From a virus: 43,205 nucleotides of DNA. Made by a program: the position numbers and the translations under genes. The notes beneath the pieces were generated by a model. That model had not been told where the DNA came from and did not search any database. It saw only the letters and a list, made by a program, of their open reading frames with translations. Every line of letters begins with the position of its first letter. The first letter of the stretch is position 1. The stretch is taken from positions 1 to 43,205 of the IMG/VR virus record IMGVR_UViG_3300026078_000045; one strand, 5' to 3'. Below, piece by piece: positions 16,236 to 24,196 of the stretch.

Positions 16236-16895
16236 CGTCGCCGCCGGTGGTGGCGAAGCTGAACAGGTCGGCGTGCGGGCCCAGGGCCGCAACCGCCGGG
16301 GTGATCGGTGTCGGCTCGGCTACGAGCGGTCGGTCGGGGACGGGCAGCAGAAGCGGGTCCGGCGCCGGTGTCGCTGATGCGGCCAGCGCGCGCGCTACGG
16401 CGCCGCCGTAGGCAGGCAGCAGCGACGCCAGGCGGCAGAACCGTGGCCCCGGCATCTCCTGCCACCTCTCTATCCGATGGAACCTCGACAGATCCGATTC
16501 GACCTCGTCAATCAGGTCGAAAACCCAGGCCGCTTCTAGTCTTTTGGGCCCCGCAGCGTCTCCACGCACCGCAGCTGCAAGGCGCGCAGGTGCTTGCGGC
16601 GCAGGCCGGGATAGTTACGCAGCGCCGCGGCACCGTCTTCGCCGAGCAGGTCGCCGAACATCCACCACATCGCGGCCTCAGGGCCCTGCTCACGCTCGAT
16701 GTCGATGTAGGTGTAGATCTTCCCGGCGGGCTGCTCGACCGGGATGTGGTACTGCACGCCGTGCAACTCGAACAGCAGGAACTTCTCGACGCTGTCGGGG
16801 TCGAGGGCGTCTTCGTCGAGGTCGATGAACGGCTGCTCCGGGGCAGCCGTCGGCGACGCTGCGACCTTGCGGGCGCGGACGGTCTTGGTGGGCAT
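16228..16895 (-). CDS. Tail assembly chaperone, -1 frameshift fusion (G-T type)
   Basis: The second frame (to 16228) has no good start of its own and begins inside the end of the first. A -1 slip on CCCAAAA at 16548-16542 would join residue K118 of the first protein to RLEAAWVFDLIDEVESD and give a 222-residue product. This matches the conserved frameshift of siphovirus chaperones located between tail tube and tape measure. Confidence 0.85.
16536..16895 (-). CDS. Tail assembly chaperone, short form (119 aa)
   Basis: ATG at 16895 with AAGGA upstream. The protein has an acidic N-terminal part (FIDLDEDALDPDSVEKFLLF) and a helical end. It helps the tape measure fold while the tail tube assembles. 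It ends with GPKD just after the slippery heptamer, so most ribosomes make this form and a minority the fusion. Confidence 0.88.
   Translation of the reverse strand: MPTKTVRARKVAASPTAAPEQPFIDLDEDALDPDSVEKFLLFELHGVQYHIPVEQPAGKIYTYIDIEREQGPEAAMWWMFGDLLGEDGAAALRNYPGLRRKHLRALQLRCVETLRGPKD
16542..16548 (-). other. Slippery heptamer CCCAAAA for -1 frameshift
   Basis: On the minus strand the codons read GGC CCA AAA GAC TAG in frame zero. C CCA AAA is a canonical X XXY YYZ slip site. After the slip the frame continues AGA CTA GAA GCG without a stop to 16228. Confidence 0.9.
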
Positions 16896-16965
16896 CGGGG
16901 TGTCCTTCCTCGTCGGCCGGCGCGGGCTGAGCGCGCAAGCCGGGCTGAAACGAGACGTGCGGGGA

Positions 16966-17556
16966 TCAGGCAGTCTGGTCGACCTGGTGGTACAGCTGCG
17001 TGCTGCCGGACACGTAGTAGGCCTGCCAAGTGCAGTCGTACATCGCGTTCTTGCCCTTACCGGACACCAGCTGGATCTTCGGCTTGGACAGGACCTTGCG
17101 GATGATGATCCGGCGGCGGGCCGGCAGACCTGTCGACAGCGTCGGCGCCCACGTGTCGAAGATCAGCGCGGAGTACGAGGGCTGTGTGGCGTTGGAGGCC
17201 CCGACCGGCTCCTGCACGCTGTAGGAACCGCTGACGGTGGTGGTGACCATGCCGTTCACGGCGTTGGCGAAGTTGGCGAGTGTGACCTCGCGCAACTGCG
17301 TCTTGATGGTGATCGACCGGTCCGTGGGACGGCCCCCGACCGGATCGATGATCTGGTCGACCTTGAGGTCATCGATGGTGACGTCGACTTCCATGGTGAC
17401 GTCGGCATCGGTGCCACCGACGCCGATCCACAAGCCTCCGGGCGGCCCAGCCGCCACGGTCGCGTTGGAGTCCAGCGGCTCGGTGGTGCCGAACGCCGCC
17501 ACGTACAGGTCCGCAGGGCCCTGTACCAGGTTGTATGGGGTGATCGTCATCGTCAT
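16966..17556 (-). CDS. Major tail protein (tail tube, 196 aa)
   Basis: The protein begins MTMTITPYNLVQGPADLYVA, has DADVTMEVDVTIDDLKVDQI and QLREVTLANFANAVNG, and ends in a beta domain. This is the common pattern of siphovirus tube proteins (a Gpv-type fold). It lies immediately before the tail chaperones in transcription order. Confidence 0.88.
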   Translation of the reverse strand: MTMTITPYNLVQGPADLYVAAFGTTEPLDSNATVAAGPPGGLWIGVGGTDADVTMEVDVTIDDLKVDQIIDPVGGRPTDRSITIKTQLREVTLANFANAVNGMVTTTVSGSYSVQEPVGASNATQPSYSALIFDTWAPTLSTGLPARRRIIIRKVLSKPKIQLVSGKGKNAMYDCTWQAYYVSGSTQLYHQVDQTA

Positions 17557-17559
17557 GGT

Positions 17560-17928
17560 CTAGAACACCCCCACCATGCGCAGGATGGCGACGGTGACCG
17601 TGGCCACCGACGACAGGTCGAAGTAGACGGAGCCCAGGCCGTCCTTCTGGTTGACGTCGGACGGGAACGGCCCAAAGAAAATCGGGTCGGTGTTCGACGT
17701 CGGCAGCGCCCCGGTGAGGGCCGTGACCCCCTGGCCCTCGATCGTGGTGCCGATGTTGATCGTGTAGTTGGAGGCGGTCGCGCCGTTGATGATCGCGACG
17801 ATCTCCTGGCCCGAGTTCGACCACTGGAAACCGGTGAACCCGGTCATCGCCTGGTAGGTGCCGCGCAGACCGGTCAGCCGGGTGAAGGGCTGAATGGTGT
17901 TCTGCGTCGAGAAGTTGTAGCGAGCCAT
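17560..17928 (-). CDS. Structural protein of the head-tail region (122 aa)
   Basis: ATG at 17928 overlaps the stop of the acidic protein (TGATG). The beta-rich, weakly charged sequence (GQEIVAIINGATASNYTINI, FFGPFPSDVNQKDGLGSVYF) looks like a virion component such as a decoration or tail-associated protein. It lies between the connector genes and the tail tube. Family not recognised. Confidence 0.65.
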   Translation of the reverse strand: MARYNFSTQNTIQPFTRLTGLRGTYQAMTGFTGFQWSNSGQEIVAIINGATASNYTINIGTTIEGQGVTALTGALPTSNTDPIFFGPFPSDVNQKDGLGSVYFDLSSVATVTVAILRMVGVF

Positions 17929-18254
17929 CAGCTCAGCCCTTCTTGGGTTTCTTCATCGGGACTTTCTTGAGGTTCGGGTTCGCCCGCTTCGCTGCCGGGC
18001 TTGCTTTCCGCGTCGACGATGCGAGGATCCGGCGTGCCGCGTCGGGGCTTACGCCCTCCTTGCGGGCGATCTTCGCTGCTGCCTTCTGGAATCCCGGATG
18101 CGGTGTCTTCGCCGCCTTCTTCGGTGTCGCCATCGGTGTTCACCTCCTCTGGCGCGTCGGCGGCGAGCAGGCCCATGCGGGCCATCGCCGCGGCCTCCTC
18201 GTCCGGGACCTCGACCTCTTCCCAGGGTCGGAACACGGTGCGGATCTTGGGCAT
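17928..18254 (-). CDS. Acidic phage protein with conserved N-terminus (108 aa)
   Basis: ATG at 18254 overlaps the previous stop (TGATG). It begins MPKIRTVFRPWEEVEVPDEE, a pattern I recognise from actinophage head-tail regions. From residue about 40 it is an acidic, Pro/Gly-rich low-complexity tail. This tail overlaps, in another frame, the basic 66-residue gene at 17933-18133 along its whole length. Confidence 0.75.
   Translation of the reverse strand: MPKIRTVFRPWEEVEVPDEEAAAMARMGLLAADAPEEVNTDGDTEEGGEDTASGIPEGSSEDRPQGGRKPRRGTPDPRIVDAESKPGSEAGEPEPQESPDEETQEGLS
17933..18133 (-). CDS. Basic small protein nested in another gene (66 aa)
   Basis: It lies wholly inside the acidic 108-residue gene in a different frame. 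It starts at ATG 18133 behind GAGGAGGTG, the strongest ribosome site of the region. The protein is Lys/Arg-rich (KIARKEGVSPDAARRILASS, TRKASPAAKRANPNLKKVP) and matches a recurring actinophage small-protein pattern, KIA+KEG....A..ILA..TRKASP.AK. Nucleic-acid binding is plausible. Two real frames over 201 bp would be dual coding. Confidence 0.8.
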   Translation of the reverse strand: MATPKKAAKTPHPGFQKAAAKIARKEGVSPDAARRILASSTRKASPAAKRANPNLKKVPMKKPKKG

Positions 18255-18760
18255 CACAGGCTCCCTGTCACCCAGTCGAGCTGGAGGTCGAACTGAAACC
18301 GGGCATAGCCAGCAATGTCCGCCGGGACACGGCGGGGCTCGGTGAGCATCAGCGCGGACATGACGGCCGCGCCGGCGTAGCCGGGCACTGCCATGGCGAC
18401 GTGCCGCCCTATGCCGCGGTCCAGGACGTAGACGGCGTACCGAATCTGCTCGGCCAGCTGCGCCGCTTTCCCCCACGGCGGCCGCGGCGACACGTTGATC
18501 GGCTGGCCAATGCCGGCGCAGGTAGCGTTCACGGCCCAGCAGTTCACCGACAGCGCCGGTTCGGCCAGCGGCACGTGCGAGCCCGGGGTGCCGCCGACAA
18601 CGCCGACCGTGACGAAACCGGCCGCGATCCAGTCCGGCAGCGGCCCGGTCGGACCGATCCGTGGCAGCGTGGTGCCGACCATGCCCGTGTTCCAGCCCGA
18701 GATCTGCGCGAGCCACGCGCACGCGACCAGCTCGCTGTTGGGCAGCAGCAGGGTGGTCAT
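18254..18760 (-). CDS. Head-tail connector / tail terminator-like protein (168 aa)
   Basis: The protein is hydrophobic and beta-rich (ELVACAWLAQISGWNTGMVG) and ends FQFDLQLDWVTGSL. Its ATG at 18760 overlaps the gp10-like connector stop (ATGA). The place between that connector and the tail tube is where the tail terminator (stopper of tube growth) normally lies. Confidence 0.65.
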   Translation of the reverse strand: MTTLLLPNSELVACAWLAQISGWNTGMVGTTLPRIGPTGPLPDWIAAGFVTVGVVGGTPGSHVPLAEPALSVNCWAVNATCAGIGQPINVSPRPPWGKAAQLAEQIRYAVYVLDRGIGRHVAMAVPGYAGAAVMSALMLTEPRRVPADIAGYARFQFDLQLDWVTGSL

Positions 18761-19149
18761 GCGGACCGCCTGCGGTACAGCGCCGGCCGAAGGTACGGCT
18801 GTTCGGGGGTGTTGCCCTGGCGTTCGAAGGCTGCGACCGGGTGGCCGTTGCGGGTGTGGGCGGCGACTTGCTCCAGGCCGTGGAAGCCCATCTCGACCGC
18901 GGCCGCGTAGTCGACCCGGCCTTCCTCGTCCGGGAACGAGCCGACGATCAGCGTCGGCAGCTGGCCGGCCTCGCCGAGGACGGTGTGGTCGAGTGAGCCG
19001 GACAGTCGGCCGGTCAGGACCGGGCAGCCGCGGACTGCATCTGCGGTGACGTCGGGGCCAAGCCGGGTGTCGAAGAACTCGCCGGTGGCGCGGGCGAGGA
19101 ATGCGCGGATCTCGGCATCGGGTGCCAGCTCTACGCGCACGTCAGCCAT
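18757..19149 (-). CDS. HK97 gp10-like head-tail connector (130 aa)
   Basis: The protein has CPVLTGRLSGSLDH, VGSFPDEEGRVDYAAAVEMG and a C-terminal PYLRPAL. This tox-like P..TG.L..S......Y....E.G......PFL.PAL pattern is the signature of HK97 gp10-like neck proteins. It is the first gene after a 150-base gap. Confidence 0.85.
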   Translation of the reverse strand: MADVRVELAPDAEIRAFLARATGEFFDTRLGPDVTADAVRGCPVLTGRLSGSLDHTVLGEAGQLPTLIVGSFPDEEGRVDYAAAVEMGFHGLEQVAAHTRNGHPVAAFERQGNTPEQPYLRPALYRRRSA

Positions 19150-19299
19150 TCCTCGCCGCCCTCTACGGATCGGTGTTCCGGGTGGCTCCGACCCGCCGTT
19201 TACGGGCGGGGGCTGACGAAGCTGCGATCAGGATAGCGCCTTGTCGAACTAGTGTGCGAGCATCCGCGCCGGGCCCGGGCCGCGGCGCGGACGCGGCTC
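19150..19299. other. Intergenic gap with a small hairpin at 19192-19210
   Basis: This is the longest gap inside the head-tail gene chain. It holds CCCGCC / GGCGGG, a 6-bp stem with a 7-base loop, which could slow or stop leftward transcription. No promoter motif is obvious. No gene is seen in it. Confidence 0.3.
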
Positions 19300-19635
19300 T
19301 CAGCTCGCGGTCGGCGCGGGCGGTTCCTCGACGACGTCGGCCGGGACTGACTCGTCGGCGGACGCCGGCGGGTGGGCGGCCATGCCGGTCGGGGCGTCCG
19401 CCGGGGCAGCGGGCGGCTCATTCGGCTGGACCGCACCCGGGTCTGCAGGCGGCGCGGCGTTGCCGAGGACGTGGTTGATGAGGTGCGCCTCGACCTCGAG
19501 GACGTGCGCGTACACCTCGGCGGTGAGCTTGCTCGCCAGCGCGCGGGCCGCGTCCGGGTTAACCTCGTCCTTCAGCGTGTGCCACGCCTCGTCGATCTTC
19601 TCGCCGATCGCGGCCTTGATCTCGTCCAGTGTCAT
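19300..19635 (-). CDS. Hypothetical protein of the head region (111 aa)
   Basis: It overlaps the minor head protein stop by ATGA. The N-terminal two thirds are helical (LDEIKAAIGEKIDEAWHTL, LASKLTAEVYAHVLEVEAHL), the rest is Pro/Ala-rich and flexible. No family recognised. Confidence 0.7.
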   Translation of the reverse strand: MTLDEIKAAIGEKIDEAWHTLKDEVNPDAARALASKLTAEVYAHVLEVEAHLINHVLGNAAPPADPGAVQPNEPPAAPADAPTGMAAHPPASADESVPADVVEEPPAPTAS

Positions 19636-20690
19636 GCTGCTGTGCTCCTACTACTCGGGTGCCAGTGCGGCACGTCTCGGGTGGGGAATCGGCCACGCTC
19701 CACCGCGTGAGCGGCGTAGGCGCGGACGCTTTTCGGCATGTCGGCAGAGCCGGCGGCCAGTAGCTTGCGGGCCGCGGCGATCCGGATCGTGTGCGACTCC
19801 GACGGCCGGGAGAAGCCGCGCAGGATGCTGCGTTTCGCCTCGTGCATCAGCGACGCCGGGAGATCCGGCTGGCCGGCGGCCGCGCCGAGCCAGACGACGA
19901 TCTGGCAGCGGCAGTGCGGATGCCGCGGCGGGCACAGCAGCGGCTGACCGGGCGGCCACGGCGCTGGCGGCCGGTGCGGCCCGAACGTGGTGAACTCGTC
20001 GAAGCCGTCGCCGACGCGCGGGTCCGCGGTGTGGCCGGCCAGCGCCAGGCACACGACACAGGCGTCCCTCTCGGAGATCCACAGCAGTTCGGCGCCAAGC
20101 CGGGCGGCAGTCGCCCGGACCGAGGTGGCGGCGGCACGGTTCACGGCCCAGCCAGCAGCCAGCGTGAGCGACGCAGGGGCCCGGTCGGCGATCGCCAGAG
20201 CCTGTTCGACGTCTGCCACGTCCTGGGCGCCGGACAGGGCCTGTACGGCGGTGCGAAGGTGCGCGGCCGCGGTCGTCGGCGCGGTGCGGGTGACGGCGGC
20301 GACGGCCGGGTCGAGGCGGGGCGTGATGGTTTCGGCGATGCCGGCCTGGGCGGCGGCGTTGGCCGCGCCGGTGGCGGCCGCGGTCTCGGCGGCCTGGCGA
20401 AGCACCGCGGCGACCGCCGGACGGTCGAGCAGCCCGGCGGTGTCGCGCAGCTGCTGCCCGGTCCACGCCTTCAGGTCCCGGACCGCGGTCTCGCGTCCGA
20501 GCACCGTACCGAGCTGCTGGCGTCCGGTCAGCTGAGACCGGATCTGGGCGAGAGCGAGACGAAGCGGCCACGAGGCGGCATCAGCCGCGGCGAGCTCGGC
20601 GAGGATGAGCGCGGCGGCCTGCGCGTCAGACAGGGCCCGCAGATCAGGCTGCTGCTGTGCAGGTGCCGGCTCGAGGGTGGTGACGGTCAT
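19632..20690 (-). CDS. Minor head protein, MuF/SPP1 gp7-like (352 aa)
   Basis: ATG at 20690; longer upstream frame is a shadow. The first 200 residues are Ala-rich helices. The C-terminal part has the MuF-type metal-binding pattern ERDACVVCLALAGHT ... PPRHPHCRCQIVVW, with CxxC and HxHCRC. Such proteins sit at the portal and may be injected with DNA. It is unusually far from the portal gene (seven genes downstream), since MuF genes usually follow the portal directly. Confidence 0.82.
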   Translation of the reverse strand: MTVTTLEPAPAQQQPDLRALSDAQAAALILAELAAADAASWPLRLALAQIRSQLTGRQQLGTVLGRETAVRDLKAWTGQQLRDTAGLLDRPAVAAVLRQAAETAAATGAANAAAQAGIAETITPRLDPAVAAVTRTAPTTAAAHLRTAVQALSGAQDVADVEQALAIADRAPASLTLAAGWAVNRAAATSVRATAARLGAELLWISERDACVVCLALAGHTADPRVGDGFDEFTTFGPHRPPAPWPPGQPLLCPPRHPHCRCQIVVWLGAAAGQPDLPASLMHEAKRSILRGFSRPSESHTIRIAAARKLLAAGSADMPKSVRAYAAHAVERGRFPTRDVPHWHPSSRSTAA

Positions 20691-21022
20691 GCGCCAACCG
20701 CCGACAGGGTCGCAACGATCCCGGCCGAGAACCCGTACGACGTGCCGGTGTTGATCGCGGTCACGTAGTAGGTGGCGCCGGTGGCGGTGTCGGTGATGCG
20801 GTCGTCGTCGCGGACGTCGGTGCCACGCGGCAGCACACACGTCAGGGTGGTGACCTGCCGGGGTGTGCCGGTCGCCGGGTCCTGCGAGGTTCGCGAGGTC
20901 GAAGCGAGCGCGGCCGGCACCGCGACGGCGTGCGGGGCGCTGTTCACGTCGGTCGGGTCGCCGTAGGCGTCGACGCCGGTGGCGCGGGCGATGTCGACGA
21001 AGGTGGTCGGCGGCAGCTGCAC
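20687..21022 (-). CDS. Head closure-like connector (111 aa)
   Basis: The small beta-barrel-like protein (PTTFVDIARATGVDAYGDPT, CVLPRGTDVRDDDRITDTAT, YYVTAINT) resembles siphovirus head-closure proteins: V.R...TD.YG...., then a DRI.D..TG..Y.V..I motif. It overlaps the MuF start (ATGA). Confidence 0.75.
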   Translation of the reverse strand: MQLPPTTFVDIARATGVDAYGDPTDVNSAPHAVAVPAALASTSRTSQDPATGTPRQVTTLTCVLPRGTDVRDDDRITDTATGATYYVTAINTGTSYGFSAGIVATLSAVGA

Positions 21023-21026
21023 GGCG

Positions 21027-21158
21027 CTACCTGCGCTTGCGCGGCTTGGGCTTCGGGCTCTTGGTGAAGCCGCGGTGCGTGCCCCGGTTCACGCCGGGCA
21101 ACTGCGACGGTTCGGCGACGTTGTCGACAGCTCCGAAGAAGGGCCAGTAGACAGGCAT
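21027..21158 (-). CDS. Very short basic protein (43 aa)
   Basis: ATG at 21158 has AAGGAG seven bases upstream. The protein reads MPVYWPFFGAVDNVAEPSQL and ends in a basic tail with KPKPRKRR. The good ribosome site and the exact fit between two connector genes support it as real. Function unknown. Confidence 0.7.
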   Translation of the reverse strand: MPVYWPFFGAVDNVAEPSQLPGVNRGTHRGFTKSPKPKPRKRR

Positions 21159-21168
21159 CGGGCTCTCC

Positions 21169-21567
21169 TTACCAGTTCGTCATCGCAGCGACGCCGACGG
21201 CGCCGGCCAGGTGCAGGATCTTCAGGGCTTCCGGGCCGAGCGGTGGGAGTGCCAGCGCCGCGGTGCCGGCCGCGCGGTGAATCGAGATGCCGCCGATGCT
21301 GGTGGCGTCGTTGCGGGAGGCGGCGCCGGTGTCGTCGGCGAGCTCCAGCCGGAAAGCGACCTGCGCGCACGTGGCGTCCTTGAACGTCTGAATGTCGGTG
21401 GCGTTGGTCGGCATGCCGTTGGCGTCGACCGGATACACCGCGCCGATCAGGGCACGGTCGACGTCCTCCGAGGCGCGGGTCAGAAGCCACGTGACCCGCT
21501 CCGCTGGCGTGATCTGGTCGCCGGACCACGTGACGTAGTCGGCGACGGCGGCGTAGACCCGGGCCAC
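21169..21567 (-). CDS. Head-tail connector, gp6-like adaptor (132 aa)
   Basis: GTG at 21567. The protein begins ARVYAAVADYVTWSGDQITP and has LTRASEDVDRALIGAVYPVD, then a helical segment with CAQVAFRLELADDTGAAS and IGGISIHRA. This matches phage adaptor proteins that bind below the portal. Confidence 0.82.
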   Translation of the reverse strand: MARVYAAVADYVTWSGDQITPAERVTWLLTRASEDVDRALIGAVYPVDANGMPTNATDIQTFKDATCAQVAFRLELADDTGAASRNDATSIGGISIHRAAGTAALALPPLGPEALKILHLAGAVGVAAMTNW

Positions 21568-21570
21568 GGC

Positions 21571-21936
21571 TCACGCCTTCTTGGTACGGCTGCTGGTCGG
21601 CTTCGGTGTGTGCTTGGCGCAGTGGTCGGTGTAGAAGCCGTCGGCGTCCTTCGCAGCGGTCTCGCCGCACTCCTCGCACGGAAACATCGCCGGGTCTTCG
21701 CCGGAGTCCGCGGCGCCGTCCTCGTCAGCCTCGAGGACGGCGACCGCGGAGTTCGTGGGCGTGCCGGCCGGACCGGCGACACGCTTCAGGTTCCCGTTCT
21801 TGATCTGCGGAAGGATCTGCTTCGGCAGCGGCAGCCCAAAACCGAACATCCCGCCGGTCTGCACGTTCTCGTACCAGACCTCGATACCGAGATCCGGCGT
21901 GTCGTCGACAACGGTGGTGGCTTCGGTTTCGGACAT
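21571..21936 (-). CDS. Head-region protein with C-terminal zinc-type motif (121 aa)
   Basis: The N-terminal part (IEVWYENVQTGGMFGFGLPL) is followed by an acidic linker and a CEECGETAAKDADGFYTDHCAKH segment, giving CxxC and CxxxH pairs likely to bind zinc. Family not recognised by name. It lies between capsid and connector genes. Confidence 0.7.
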   Translation of the reverse strand: MSETEATTVVDDTPDLGIEVWYENVQTGGMFGFGLPLPKQILPQIKNGNLKRVAGPAGTPTNSAVAVLEADEDGAADSGEDPAMFPCEECGETAAKDADGFYTDHCAKHTPKPTSSRTKKA

Positions 21937-21963
21937 GGGGCTGCTCCTTGTCGAGTGGTTGGG

Positions 21964-22443
21964 TCAGCCGCGCGGACCGGCCGGCGCCCACGGCGACACG
22001 AGCACCCAGAAGGTGGTGACGCCGAGGGTGCCGGAGAAGTTCAGCAGCAGCGAGCCGTCGGGCTGGCTGAAGCGGTTCGAGGTCAGCGGGCCGATGTAGT
22101 AGTTGCCGACAGTGTTGACGTTCAGGGTGACATCGCCCTGGTTGGACAGCGGGAACGGCGAGTGCTGCTTTCCGACGTCGGTTTGGGGCTGGGTGGCCTT
22201 GACGACGATCGAGAAGCCGGTGCCGGCGGTGGTGGTCGCGACGACGAGGTCGATGCGCTCCATGACGAAGCCGGCCTGCCCGAAGTTCAGCCCGGAGATG
22301 CTGCCGGCGAACAGCGACTGCGGGATCGACAGGCCAGCGGAGACGTCGCCGGCCTGGATGCTGTAGGCGGTCGCCGCCGACACCATGCCGTTGATGCTCT
22401 TGCGGGCGACGTTCGAGCTGGTAAGCGGAGTAGTGGGTGCCAT
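21964..22443 (-). CDS. Candidate capsid decoration protein (159 aa)
   Basis: The beta-rich, uncharged protein (VMERIDLVVATTTAGTGFSI, GDVTLNVNTVGNYYIGPLTS) lies 12 bases after the major capsid gene. Size, composition and place suggest a virion surface or decoration protein, without a recognised family. Confidence 0.65.
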   Translation of the reverse strand: MAPTTPLTSSNVARKSINGMVSAATAYSIQAGDVSAGLSIPQSLFAGSISGLNFGQAGFVMERIDLVVATTTAGTGFSIVVKATQPQTDVGKQHSPFPLSNQGDVTLNVNTVGNYYIGPLTSNRFSQPDGSLLLNFSGTLGVTTFWVLVSPWAPAGPRG

Positions 22444-22455
22444 GGTCGTCGCTCC

Positions 22456-23343
22456 TCAGATTCCGGCCGGGCGGGTGACGTAGGCGATCGCCAACGCTTC
22501 CGGGCGCACGACCTTGCCGCCGTAGACGTGCAGGGCGCGGACGGCGTCGGCGAACGTGGTCTGGAGTCGGAGCGCCTCGGTCTTGACGATCTGGTTCGCG
22601 CGGGTGATCGCGGCCGGGTGGCCGGCCTGCACGATCCAGTTCGACCCGCTGTAGTTGACGGTGTTGTTCGACTTCAGCACCTTGAAGCGGCCGACGTTGC
22701 CGACCCAGCCGTTGGCCATCACCAGTGGCGGCCCGCCGGCGGCGTTCGGGAAGTTGATGAACGCGCCGGTCTGTTCCAGCAGACCGATCTGCCAGGGCGA
22801 CAGGATGACGTAGCGGCTGCCGTCGTCGGGAACGTCGGCCTCGTCGAGCTTGACGCCGAGCGGCAGGATCACCTGCGTGTAGAAGTCGGCGGGGTTGGTC
22901 GTGCTGTAGACGCCGGGCGTCTTTGGGGAGCCGCTGGAGCCGACGGCGTTGGTCGGGGAGGCGCCGGTGTAGAGGCCGGCAATGAACTGGTCAGTGGCGT
23001 CGGCGGTCTTGTAGGCGCCGCGGCCCTGCATGAACGTCAGCATGTTGCCGGCGGCCTGGGCGGCGTCGACGTCGTCGACCTTGACGGCAAAGTACTTGGC
23101 CTGGTCGATCAGCAGCGTCTGGCCGGAGTCCTGCGGCGACTCGTAGTTGATCGTGCCGTTCGGGCTGTAGTCGGAGATGGTCGGGTCGGCGATCGAGGTG
23201 ATGTTGACGGAGTCGCCGGCACCGGTGATCTCGCCTTCGTAGTCGCTGTTGCAGACCATGTCGGAGGCGAAGACGAACTTCTTCTCCAGGCTGCCGAGCA
23301 GGACCTTCGACCAGAATGTCGGTTTGAAGTGTGTGACAGACAC
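22456..23343 (-). CDS. Major capsid protein (295 aa)
   Basis: GTG at 23343. It begins SVTHFKPTFWSKVLLGSLEK and has the typical DTVNI-like segment (GAGDSVNITSIADPTISDYS), ITYE-like INYESPQDSGQTLLIDQAKY, FAVKVDDVDAAQA, VILSPWQIGLLEQ and a C-terminal ADAVRALHVYGGKVVRPEAL. These are hallmarks of the HK97 / P22-type coat fold used by many actinophages. The preceding gene in transcription is the scaffold. Confidence 0.93.
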   Translation of the reverse strand: MSVTHFKPTFWSKVLLGSLEKKFVFASDMVCNSDYEGEITGAGDSVNITSIADPTISDYSPNGTINYESPQDSGQTLLIDQAKYFAVKVDDVDAAQAAGNMLTFMQGRGAYKTADATDQFIAGLYTGASPTNAVGSSGSPKTPGVYSTTNPADFYTQVILPLGVKLDEADVPDDGSRYVILSPWQIGLLEQTGAFINFPNAAGGPPLVMANGWVGNVGRFKVLKSNNTVNYSGSNWIVQAGHPAAITRANQIVKTEALRLQTTFADAVRALHVYGGKVVRPEALAIAYVTRPAGI

Positions 23344-23395
23344 GGCGTGTCCCTTTCAAAGGAGGATGCCGTGTCGGCTGGTCGTGCCCCGCTGC

Positions 23396-23411
23396 GGTGC
23401 CGTGTCGGCGA
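23396..23411. repeat. Intergenic 16-bp repeat upstream of the capsid gene
   Basis: GGTGCCGTGTCGGCGA here is identical to 25931-25946 upstream of the portal gene. A shorter copy, ATGCCGTGTCGGC, lies at 23366-23378. Both intergenic regions share further pieces (CGTGCCC and GTGCGGT). It may be a binding or processing site for late transcripts, or a recombination leftover. Confidence 0.55.
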
Positions 23412-23444
23412 CGCGCGGTGCGGTGGTGCTGCCGAGCTGTGGGC

Positions 23445-24128
23445 TCAGCTGTTCAGGTAGTTCGTCAGCAGCCCGTCGCCGACGGCCTTCTCGAGCTGCG
23501 CCGGAGTGGCGCGGTCGACGTCGGCCTGGGTCCACTGGCGCTGTCCGCCGGGGGCGCCGTTGAACTCGCCGACGGTGGAGGCCTGCCGCTGCGGAGCCGG
23601 CGGCTGCTGGCTGGTGTTCGCGCCCTGGCTGGCCGTGTCGGCGGTGAGGGCGTAGCGCGGGTTCGCGGTCACCGCTGCCTTGACGGCTTCGGTGACCGCG
23701 GTGGCGTCGTTCGGGTCGACGCCGTCGAGGGAGGACAGGAACTGGCGCGAGTCGAGCAGCGCGTCGCCGTCGGCCCCATTCCGGCCGGCGGCCCGCAGCA
23801 CGGCCAGCTCGACCGCGCGGGCGCGAGTCTCGGCCTGGGCCTGCTGCAGCTGCGCGGTGATGGCGTTGACGTCGGGTGTCTTGCTGCTGCCGGCGTCGAC
23901 GCCGAGCGCGGCGAGGACCTTGTCGAGCGCTTCCTGGCGCTGTGCTGCGGTCTGGCCGGCGTCAGCGTTCTCCTTGGCCTGCTTCTCATGCTTGCGCGAC
24001 AGGCCCTTCCACTTCTCGGCGTCGGCGAGCGTCGCCTCGTACAGGGCCTTGTAGTCGGGCGTGCCGGTGCCGCCGTCGGTTCCGGTGCCCGTGTCGGTTC
24101 CGGTGCCTTCGGTGGCGGTCTCGGTCAT
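23445..24128 (-). CDS. Scaffolding protein (227 aa)
   Basis: It has a Thr/Gly/Asp-rich N-terminus, then a long charged helix (YKALYEATLADAEKWKGLSR, KHEKQAKENADAG, LQQAQAETRARAVELAVLRA) and a flexible Gln/Pro-rich end with PAQLEKAV. Composition and the position between portal and coat genes are those of phage scaffold proteins that guide capsid assembly. Confidence 0.85.
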   Translation of the reverse strand: MTETATEGTGTDTGTGTDGGTGTPDYKALYEATLADAEKWKGLSRKHEKQAKENADAGQTAAQRQEALDKVLAALGVDAGSSKTPDVNAITAQLQQAQAETRARAVELAVLRAAGRNGADGDALLDSRQFLSSLDGVDPNDATAVTEAVKAAVTANPRYALTADTASQGANTSQQPPAPQRQASTVGEFNGAPGGQRQWTQADVDRATPAQLEKAVGDGLLTNYLNS

Positions 24129-24196
24129 CCTGGCTCCTGCGCTGGTCGGCTGATCCCTCGCGGATCAGTGTCGCACAAACGTTCGACAAGGTCACG

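Noticed and set aside
13539-16262. 907-codon open frame on the plus strand opposite the tape measure
   Set aside because: It mirrors the Ala-rich coding strand of the tape measure. It has no ribosome site and an Arg/Gly-rich composition typical of antisense shadows in GC-rich DNA.
23341-23373. Hairpin covering the capsid ribosome site as a regulatory switch
   Set aside because: CACGGC / GCCGTG arms exist but the inner pairing is imperfect. The evidence is too weak to call a feature.
21211-23460. 749-codon plus-strand frame opposite capsid and connector genes
   Set aside because: Composition (Arg, Gly, Asp, Val) is that of an antisense frame, and it would cross six well-supported minus-strand genes.
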